Source: Deltaproteobacteria bacterium
GTDB lineage: Bacteria > Desulfobacterota_C > Deferrisomatia > Deferrisomatales > JACRMM01
Length of the DNA: 11,323 bases
Assembly: GCA_016218905.1 (NCBI GenBank)
Contig: JACRCS010000825.1
Location: 1-11,323 of the forward strand
Direction: 5' to 3'
The translations under genes and the position numbers were made by a program. Below the pieces are notes generated by a model. The model worked only from the letters and a program-made list of their open reading frames with translations, searched no databases and was not told the DNA's origin. Shown one piece after another: positions 5,491 through 11,323 of this stretch. The number at the start of each line of letters is the position of its first letter. The first letter of the stretch is position 1.

Positions 5491-5504
5491 TTGACGTGCG
5501 TCAA
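5491..5504. promoter_or_regulatory. FNR/CRP-family-like operator palindrome
   Basis: TTGACGTGCGTCAA is a near-perfect dyad (TTGACG, two bases, CGTCAA). TTGAC-N4-GTCAA is the layout of FNR/CRP-superfamily sites; HcpR-type regulators of anaerobes are, as I recall, of this half-site type. Its centre is about 46 bp from the inferred start of the minus-strand transcript and about 330 bp from the PBP1B start, so the divergent gene is the likelier target. The regulator is not in the window. Confidence 0.5.
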
Positions 5505-5828
5505 AAACCCTCACCCTCGACCTGAAACCTGCCTCACCCTCACCCTGGCCGCCCGACTGGAGCCGCCAACGAGCCCGTGGTGCCAGCCGCTCGCAAGCAG
5601 AGGAGGAGTCTCGGATTTCGAGAAGTCGCGCCGAACGGGCCTGCCGCGGTATGATATGCTCTCTTTACCTTCGGCCTCCTCCCGCGAGTAGCCCGGGCCA
5701 GCGACAAGGCGTGCGCCGATGTGCAGCAGAGCGGTTGAATCCACGCGTCCCGACCAGCGGAACGGCGAGCCGACGCCTCGGCGGCGGCTCGCGTCGTTCC
5801 ACGTGGTTCCCGGGCGGTCCGACGTCCG
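5505..5828. other. Leader region upstream of the PBP1B gene
   Basis: 324 bases without a supported gene. It opens with CCCTCACCCTC-type direct repeats (about 5508-5551) resembling one arm of the palindromes at the start of the window. It contains an isolated AGGAGGAG near 5601 with no start codon behind it, and a TATGAT (5650-5655) that could be a -10 for the PBP1B operon but has no good -35. Several frames stay open here because of GC bias, but none resembles a protein. Confidence 0.4.
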
Positions 5829-8198
5829 ATGACATCCCCTCTCTTCGCCCTGGCGAGGCTGGCGCGGGCGGTCGTCGCCACGCGTCCGCGCGTCTTCGCG
5901 GTCGCCCTCGCCGCGGGGCTGCTCGCCGCCTCCTGGTGGGCGACCTCGCGGATGGACCGGCGCATTCGCGCCGAGTTCGAGGCCTCGGCCGTGGACGCGC
6001 CTTCCGTCGTGTACGCCGAACCGGTTCGCCTCCAACCCGGGCTCCCGCTGAGCCCCGAGGAGCTGGAGCAAGCGCTCCGCGACCTCGAATACACCGCCGC
6101 GCCGGGAGCTCCCGAGCCCGGGAGCTACGAGCGCCGGGGGACGAGCTTCGAAATCTACCTGCGGGCCCTCCAGACGCCCGAACGCCACCGGCCTCCACAG
6201 AGGGTGAAGCTCCGGTTCCGGGACGGCGGCAGCGTTATCGGCGAGCTCAGCGACGGCTACGGCGCTGAGCTGGCGAGCGTCGAGACCGAGGCCCCCCGCG
6301 TCGGCATCTTCTACGGCGCCAGGCGAGTGGCGCGCAACCCCGTGCGCCTCGCCGACGTTCCCCAGGTGCTTCGAGACGCGGTGCTCGTCGTCGAGGACCG
6401 CCGCTTCTACGAACACCACGGCATCGACCCGCGGGGCGTCCTGCGGGCCCTCACCGCGGACGTGAAGGCCGGCGAGGCGGTCCAGGGCGGGAGCTCGATC
6501 TCACAGCAGCTCGTCAAGAACCTCTTCCTCTCGCGGGAGCGGACGCTCTACCGGAAGGTCCTGGAGGCGGGCTACGCGCTGCGCTTGGACTGGCTCTACC
6601 CCAAGGACCGCATCCTCGAGGTGTACCTGAACCAGATCTTCCTGGGGGCCGACCGGAGCCTCCAGATCTGCGGAGTGGCGGAGGCGGCCCGCCACTACTT
6701 CGACGTCGACGTGCGCCGCGTCACGCTTGCCCAGGCCGCGCTGCTGGCGGGACTGATCCGGGGGCCGGGGAAGTACGACCCCTTCCGGAAGCCCGAGGCC
6801 GCCGTGGGCCGCCGCGGCGCGGTGCTGGACCTGTTGCTCGCCGCCGGCCGCATCACGCCGGAGGAGCGGGACGAGGCCGGCCGGGCGCCCTTGGACCTCA
6901 ACCCCGGCCGGCGCGCCTCCGCGCCCGTGGCCTCGGCCTACGTGGACGCCTTGGAGGATCAGTTCGCCAGGGCGTACCGGTCGCTGCCGCTGGAGCGGGC
7001 GGGGCTGCGGATCTACGCGCCGCTCGACCTCGTCGCCCAAAACCGGGTCCAGAGCGCGCTCGACGACGGACTTGGCGACATCGAGCGGCGGCGGGGCTAC
7101 GGGAAGGGCGCGCTGCAGGGAGCCGTCATCGTGCTCGATCCTCGCAGCGGCGCCGTGCGTGCCCTCGTCGGAGGCCGGGGCGGCGTACCGAACACCTTCA
7201 ACCGGGCGGTGCAGGCCAAGCGCCAGCCCGGAAGTCTCATGAAGCCCTTCGTCTACGCGGCGGCCCTCGCCTCGGGCCGGTTCACGGCGGCGTCGCTCCT
7301 CCTTGACGAACCCATCGAGCTGCCGGGCAGGGACCGGCCCTGGAAGCCCAGGAACTCGGATGGCCGGTTTCGCGGACCGGTGACGCTGCGCAAGTCCCTC
7401 CAGAACTCCCTCAACGTGCCCTCCGTACGCCTCTTCCAGGAGGTCGGCCCGCGCACGGCCATCGAGGTGTGTCGCCGGGCGGGCATCTCGTCGCCCCTCG
7501 GCTTCGACTACTCCATCGTCCTCGGGACCTCGGAGGTGACGGCCCTGGAGATCGCCGGAGCCTTCGCCTCCTTCGCGGCCGGCGGCGAGGCCTTCCCTCC
7601 CCGCTTCGCTTCCCGCGTGCTCGATGCGGCGGGAGCCCCCGTCCCCGATCCGATCGGCGGCCCGGTGCGAGTCGTGCCGCCGACCGTCGCCTTCCTCATC
7701 AACGACATGCGGAGGGGGGCGTGCCGCCACGGCACGGCCTACGCGGTGCACAATCTCGCCTGGAAGTACCCGTTGGCCGGCAAGACCGGCACCTCGGACG
7801 GCGGCCGCGACGCCTGGTTCATCGGCTACACCCCGAACCTCCTCGTCCTCGTCTGGCTGGGACCCGATACCGCCGGAGACATCCACCTCATGGCCGGAGA
7901 CGATGCGATGCCGGTATGGCAGAAAGTGGTGGAGAGGATGCCCGACTGCCTGGAAGCCCCCGAACCGGTGCCTCCTGCCGGCCTGGTGAAGGTGGCCGTC
8001 GATACCCGGACCGGACTCCTGGCCGGGCGGGCGTGCGGCGGCGGCGTGGAGGAGTGGTTCCTGGAGGGCACCGAGCCCAAGATCCCCTGTACGCACGGGA
8101 GACTTCCCGCGTCGCCGGTCCGCGCCCCTTCTCCTGCCGAGGAGGAACGCGCGCAGAGGCCGCGGGTGAGGCCGGGCGCGCCGGGTAGTCCCGCATGA
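5829..8198 (+). CDS. mrcB: Penicillin-binding protein 1B-type bifunctional murein synthase
   Basis: A class A PBP of 789 residues that polymerises lipid II and cross-links peptidoglycan, anchored in the inner membrane and facing the periplasm. Domains: one transmembrane helix at about 21-37 after a short cytoplasmic tail; a UB2H domain at about 58-155 (VVYAEPV, YERRGTSFEIYLR), the mark of PBP1B, which in E. coli binds the activator LpoB; GT51 transglycosylase with EDRRFYEHHG at 189-198 (catalytic Glu189), QGGSSISQQLVKN at 219-231 and KDRILEVYLNQIFLG at 259-273; transpeptidase with SLMK at 469-472 (nucleophile Ser469), SLN at 527-529 and KTGT at 652-655. All catalytic motifs are intact and length is normal. 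The Pro/Arg-rich tail (760-789) looks disordered. The start is weakly supported (GGGCGG only). Its TGA overlaps the ATG of the tungsten enzyme, an unusual partner for a wall synthase. Confidence 0.95.
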   Translation: MTSPLFALARLARAVVATRPRVFAVALAAGLLAASWWATSRMDRRIRAEFEASAVDAPSVVYAEPVRLQPGLPLSPEELEQALRDLEYTAAPGAPEPGSYERRGTSFEIYLRALQTPERHRPPQRVKLRFRDGGSVIGELSDGYGAELASVETEAPRVGIFYGARRVARNPVRLADVPQVLRDAVLVVEDRRFYEHHGIDPRGVLRALTADVKAGEAVQGGSSISQQLVKNLFLSRERTLYRKVLEAGYALRLDWLYPKDRILEVYLNQIFLGADRSLQICGVAEAARHYFDVDVRRVTLAQAALLAGLIRGPGKYDPFRKPEAAVGRRGAVLDLLLAAGRITPEERDEAGRAPLDLNPGRRASAPVASAYVDALEDQFARAYRSLPLERAGLRIYAPLDLVAQNRVQSALDDGLGDIERRRGYGKGALQGAVIVLDPRSGAVRALVGGRGGVPNTFNRAVQAKRQPGSLMKPFVYAAALASGRFTAASLLLDEPIELPGRDRPWKPRNSDGRFRGPVTLRKSLQNSLNVPSVRLFQEVGPRTAIEVCRRAGISSPLGFDYSIVLGTSEVTALEIAGAFASFAAGGEAFPPRFASRVLDAAGAPVPDPIGGPVRVVPPTVAFLINDMRRGACRHGTAYAVHNLAWKYPLAGKTGTSDGGRDAWFIGYTPNLLVLVWLGPDTAGDIHLMAGDDAMPVWQKVVERMPDCLEAPEPVPPAGLVKVAVDTRTGLLAGRACGGGVEEWFLEGTEPKIPCTHGRLPASPVRAPSPAEEERAQRPRVRPGAPGSPA

Positions 8199-10693
8199 GC
8201 GACTGCCCTTCGCTCTCGTTCGTGCCGGAGCTCTGCTCGGGCTGCCTCCGGTGCATGACGACGTGCGCCACCTTCCACACCGGCGCGACCGGTCTTTCCC
8301 GTTCCCGGCTGCGCATCTCGCGGCACGAGGGGCATGCCCTCACGGATATCCACGAGGAAGACGACCTCGTCTTCGGGCTCGAGAGCTGCCGCCACTGCGC
8401 GCGCCCCTCGTGCCTGGAGGCGTGTCCCTCCGGCGCCATCATGAAGGAACGCGAAGCCGGCGTCGTCCGGATCTCGGACGAGAAGTGCACGCGATGCGGC
8501 GACTGCGTCCGCGCGTGCGCCTTCGGGGCGATGCTCCAGGACCCGCGCGACGGCCGGGTCGTCAAGTGCGAGCTCTGCTCCGGGCAGCCGGAGTGCGTGA
8601 AGTCGTGCCCGACGGGAGCGCTCCGCTTCGGGAAGGGGGGCGGATCCCCGGGCGCGGAGGAAACCCAAGGCCGCCCGGCCGGACATCTAACCGGAATCCC
8701 CGGCGGCTACGCCGGTCGCGCCCTCCTCGTCGATCTCACCGCGCACTCCTCCACCGTGTTGCCCATCGACGAGTTCTGGCGGGAGTACGACATCGACCCG
8801 AGGCTCTGGCTCGGCGGCGACGGCTTCATCACCAAGGTGCTCTGGAAGGACTTCCAGGGGCCGGTCGACCCCCTGGGCCCGGAGAACGAGATCGTCATCG
8901 CCACCGGCCCCTGGACGGCCACGGCGGCCCCCCAGGCGGGCCGGGCCATGCTCGGCTGCCTCAGCCCCGAGACGGGCGGCTTCGGGTCCGGGTCCTTCGG
9001 GTGGTTCTTCCCTGCGGCGCTGAAGTACGCGGGGTTCGACGTCGTGATCCTCCGCGGCCGGTCTCCCCGGCCGGTCTACGTCTTCATCGACGACCAGGAC
9101 GTGAGCTTCCGGGACGCGTCCCACCTCTGGGGCAAGGAGACCGGCCCGAAGGTCCGGTCGGTCCGGGAGGAGCTCGGGGAGGCGAGGGAAGGGGAGATCC
9201 GCGTCCTCAGCACCTCGGTCGCGGGAGAGAACCTCGTCCGGTACGCTCCCCCGTGTGCGGACGGGACGTCCTGCCCCGGCCGGACGGGCGCGGGGGCGGT
9301 CATGGGCTCGAAGAACCTGAAGGCGCTCGCCGTCCGGGGGACCGGGGAGGTTCCGCTCTTCGACGCTCGGGGCCTCCTGGAGAGCTCCCGCCGGGCGGTC
9401 GAACGCTTCGCGCGCGAGGAGCCCTTCCTGAAGCTCTGGACCGACTGGGGCGCCAGCACGGCGCTGGCCACCACGGGCGCGTGGGCGCTCGACGGCGCGA
9501 TGCTCGCGCGGAACCGGGACGCGGCCGACGTGCCGCATCTGCGCAACGTCGGCTGCCTCAACTGCCACAACCCCTGTTACCACTGGCTCCAGGTCAAGGA
9601 AGGGAAGCGCTCGGGGCTCCGGCAGCTCGGCGGGCACATGGCCTTCCTGACCGCCGCCCTGAGAAACCTCGGGATCGAGGACTTCGGCGAGTGGATCTAC
9701 TTCGAGCGCCTGACCCAGGAGCTCGGCCTCGACCCCGCCTCCTTCTCCGTCGCCGTCGCCTGGGCCGTCGAGTGCTTCGAGAGGGGCTTCCTCACTCTGG
9801 AGGAGACGGACGGCGTGGCCCTACGCCGGGGCGATCCGGAGCAGGTGGCGCTCCTCGCCGGAAGGGTGGCGCGCCGGGAAGGGCGCCTGGGCGACCTCCT
9901 CGCCGACGGCGTGGCCGAGGCGCGGCGAAGGCTCGGGAAGGACGGGGCGCCTGAGGCCTCCTGCGTAAAGGGGAAGCCGTCGCTCCTCAAGGATTCCAAC
10001 CCGCAGGCCCTCATCTGGGCCTTCGGGGCGCTGACCAGCCCGAGAGGGGGAGACTGGCTCCGGCTCCACAACGTGTGGGAGCTCGCCTTCGCGCCCGAGG
10101 GCCGGGACCGGTATCCGCAGTTCCTCGGCGTGGACTGCGCCGAGGTGTATCGCGCGTCCATCGAGGTCCTCGACATGCCCGCCGAGCTGAAGGCGCGTAT
10201 CTTCGGAGACCCGCCGAAGGTCGACCTCGCGTGGGTCCGGAACACGGAGGGTAAAGCGCTCTTCTCGCTCTGGTCCGAGAACCTCGTCTGCCTCTTCAAC
10301 TGCCTCGCGGCGTGCATGTTCGGCTCCGCCGCCCAATACCTGATGGTCGGCTTCGGTCCCACGACCTACTCGGAGCTCCTGAACCGGATCACCGGCTGGG
10401 ACACGTCCGCCGGCGAGCTGCTGGAGGTGGGCGAGAGGGTCTTCACGCTCCAAAGGCTCTTCAACCACAGGCTCCTCGGGTGGGACGGCCGCAGCGACGC
10501 CTGGTCCGCCAGGGAAGGGTACGAGCCGGCCAAAGCCGGCCTCTTCCGCGGCCGTACGGTGCCCTGGAACGAGCTCCTCCGGGAGTACTACGAACTGCGC
10601 GGCTGGTCGCCCGACGGGCTGCCGACCGCCGAGCGGCTCGACGCCCTCGGGCTTCTCCAGCACGCGGAGGGGTTGCCCGGAATCGGGGGATGA
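8195..10693 (+). CDS. Fused four-cluster ferredoxin and tungsten aldehyde ferredoxin oxidoreductase-family enzyme (BamC-BamB-like)
   Basis: An 832-residue cytoplasmic redox enzyme made of two parts usually encoded by separate genes. Residues 10-145 are a DmsB/HycB-type ferredoxin with four Cys motifs: C14/17/20/24, C65/68/73/77, C98/101/104/108 and C125/128/134/138, enough for four [4Fe-4S] clusters. A Gly-rich linker (about 146-167) leads to an AOR-family domain (168-832) that binds tungsten bis-pterin. It shows GYAGRALLVDLT, the pterin segment around SPETGGFGSGSFGWFFPA, GRTGAGAVMGSKNLKALAVRG, the cluster motif C454LNC457HNPC461 and a probable fourth ligand C699 (ENLVCLFN). The domain size suits BamB, AOR and YdhV relatives. 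The BamB reading follows from the BamF-I-like genes in the same window; substrate is not determinable here. Translation is probably coupled to PBP1B through the ATGA overlap, since no good ribosome binding site is seen. Confidence 0.87.
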   Translation: MSDCPSLSFVPELCSGCLRCMTTCATFHTGATGLSRSRLRISRHEGHALTDIHEEDDLVFGLESCRHCARPSCLEACPSGAIMKEREAGVVRISDEKCTRCGDCVRACAFGAMLQDPRDGRVVKCELCSGQPECVKSCPTGALRFGKGGGSPGAEETQGRPAGHLTGIPGGYAGRALLVDLTAHSSTVLPIDEFWREYDIDPRLWLGGDGFITKVLWKDFQGPVDPLGPENEIVIATGPWTATAAPQAGRAMLGCLSPETGGFGSGSFGWFFPAALKYAGFDVVILRGRSPRPVYVFIDDQDVSFRDASHLWGKETGPKVRSVREELGEAREGEIRVLSTSVAGENLVRYAPPCADGTSCPGRTGAGAVMGSKNLKALAVRGTGEVPLFDARGLLESSRRAVERFAREEPFLKLWTDWGASTALATTGAWALDGAMLARNRDAADVPHLRNVGCLNCHNPCYHWLQVKEGKRSGLRQLGGHMAFLTAALRNLGIEDFGEWIYFERLTQELGLDPASFSVAVAWAVECFERGFLTLEETDGVALRRGDPEQVALLAGRVARREGRLGDLLADGVAEARRRLGKDGAPEASCVKGKPSLLKDSNPQALIWAFGALTSPRGGDWLRLHNVWELAFAPEGRDRYPQFLGVDCAEVYRASIEVLDMPAELKARIFGDPPKVDLAWVRNTEGKALFSLWSENLVCLFNCLAACMFGSAAQYLMVGFGPTTYSELLNRITGWDTSAGELLEVGERVFTLQRLFNHRLLGWDGRSDAWSAREGYEPAKAGLFRGRTVPWNELLREYYELRGWSPDGLPTAERLDALGLLQHAEGLPGIGG

Positions 10694-11031
10694 ACCCGGG
10701 CGGAGCGCCGAGCCGGACGAAATTGGGCACTGGCAGGAGCAAGCGAGAGTGCTCGGCGGCCGGCCTCCTCGAGTCCTGGGTTCATGCGCTCCTCTTGCCG
10801 GCTATCAGCCGTCTCTGAATCCTTGGATATCCTTCAGAAACCCACCGGTTTCGGACGCCGCTTCGGAGAGCTAGAAGTCGATCCAGCCTTTCTGCAACCC
10901 GTTCCGGCCCGCCCTCTATTCAAACCGCAGTGATCCGACATGGGCGCCAGAGAGTCCCGGGCGGGCATCCAAAATCCCACCCATCTGGAAGGGCTGACGG
11001 GCGCGACGGCTGCGTCCGGACACAAGGCGCG
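10694..11031. other. Convergent intergenic region
   Basis: About 340 bases between two converging genes. There is a small stem CGGCT-ATC-AGCCG at 10799-10811 followed by TCTCT, and CTGAA/TTCAG arms near 10815-10837 around a GGATATCC palindrome. Either could weakly end the tungsten-enzyme transcript. I see no coding signal; the long antisense frame running through it is a shadow of the transporter gene. Confidence 0.4.
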
Positions 11032-11056
11032 AACCCTCCGGGCATCCCGGAGGTTT
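11032..11056 (-). terminator. Probable terminator of the MFS gene, possibly bidirectional
   Basis: A perfect 8-bp stem, CCTCCGGG (11035-11042) with CCCGGAGG (11046-11053), has a 3-base loop and lies 9 bases beyond the transporter stop codon. T-runs are short on both strands (TT on the minus strand, TTT on the plus), so it is a weak intrinsic terminator. Confidence 0.45.
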
Positions 11057-11062
11057 ACGCTC

Positions 11063-11323
11063 CTAGGCAGGCCGGCTCCGGCGCCCGAGGTCGGGTAGAA
11101 AGACGGTGAGCGCTCCCAGGAGGGGCAGGTAGGCGCAGACGTGGTACACGGCCTCGATTCCGTGTCGATCAGCGAATTTGCCGAGCACCGCGGCGCCGAT
11201 CCCCCCCATGCCGAAGGCGAAGCCGAAGACGAGGCCTGAGACCGCGCCCACGTTCCTGGGGATGAGTTCTTGGGCAAAGACGAGGATCGCCGAGAAGGCC
11301 GAAGCCAGGACGAACCCGATGCC
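11063..11323 (-). CDS. MFS transporter, C-terminal fragment (fosmidomycin-resistance Fsr-like)
   Basis: The last 86 residues of a major facilitator protein whose start lies beyond the right edge of the window. Two hydrophobic segments are visible: one at the fragment's start (GIGFVLASAFSAILVFAQEL) and VSGLVFGFAFGMGGIGAAVLG, followed by the cytoplasmic loop KFADRHG and a last helix, YLPLLGALTVFLPDLG. The combination of AQELIPRNVGAVSGL and GGIGAAVLGKFADRHGI is most like the C-terminal half of Fsr-family efflux proteins. The frame is open to position 11323 and ends with TAG at 11063-11065. Substrate cannot be inferred. It converges on the tungsten-enzyme operon and looks functionally unrelated to it. 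Confidence 0.8.
   Translation of the reverse strand, partial: GIGFVLASAFSAILVFAQELIPRNVGAVSGLVFGFAFGMGGIGAAVLGKFADRHGIEAVYHVCAYLPLLGALTVFLPDLGRRSRPA

Noticed and set aside
6501..8096. Long minus-strand open frame opposite PBP1B
   Set aside because: Low-complexity Arg/Gly/His-rich shadow; the plus strand has every GT51 and transpeptidase motif.
8251..9954. 567-codon alternative plus-strand frame inside the tungsten enzyme
   Set aside because: Translation is Arg/Pro/Gly-rich with no motif, whereas the chosen frame shows 16 ferredoxin cysteines and the AOR signatures.
10834..11277. 147-codon minus-strand open frame at the right end
   Set aside because: It is in a different frame from the MFS transporter and overlaps it; its Ser/Pro/Arg-rich translation has no recognisable features.

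Overview
The window comes from a GC-rich Gram-negative bacterium with an anaerobic, tungsten- and selenium-using metabolism. The Gram-negative call rests on a PBP1B-type murein synthase with a UB2H domain. The anaerobic call rests on an oxygen-sensitive iron-sulfur and tungstopterin gene set. The palindromic intergenic repeats suggest a Desulfobacterota-, Methylomirabilota- or Rokubacteria-like genome, probably a metagenomic contig, but the phylum cannot be fixed from this sequence alone.

Layout. Positions 1-110 hold two GC-rich palindromic repeats. Positions 123-3914 form a plus-strand electron-transfer operon: an MvhD/BamF-like subunit with an in-frame UGA read here as selenocysteine and a C-terminal winged helix, a NuoE-like subunit, a NuoF-like flavoprotein, and a short NuoG-like [2Fe-2S]/2x[4Fe-4S] protein. 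The first two genes are separated by a large heptamer-based fold-back repeat. Positions 3915-4957 are mostly non-coding and visibly less GC-rich. They carry a repeat copy, a weak terminator, a hairpin-rich block, a 56-codon ORF with a strong Shine-Dalgarno sequence and a 121-bp MITE. The MITE abuts the stop codon of a minus-strand gene (4958-5422) for a small protein with a duplicated helix-turn-helix-like CQLG module. A 14-bp FNR/CRP-type palindrome lies upstream of that gene. Divergent from it, PBP1B (5829-8198) overlaps by four bases a fused ferredoxin-tungsten oxidoreductase (8195-10693). The right edge holds the C-terminal end of an MFS transporter on the minus strand.

How the genes may work together. 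The order Sec-MvhD, NuoE, NuoF, NuoG-like matches bamF-G-H-I of the W/Se-containing class II benzoyl-CoA reductase complex of obligate anaerobes. The fused ferredoxin-AOR protein corresponds in architecture to BamC joined to BamB. The window may therefore encode most of a Bam-like low-potential reductase split into two blocks, with BamC and BamB fused. This is inference: no benzoate-pathway gene and no HdrA-like bamD/E is visible, so a different electron-bifurcating module plus an unrelated AOR-family enzyme remains possible.
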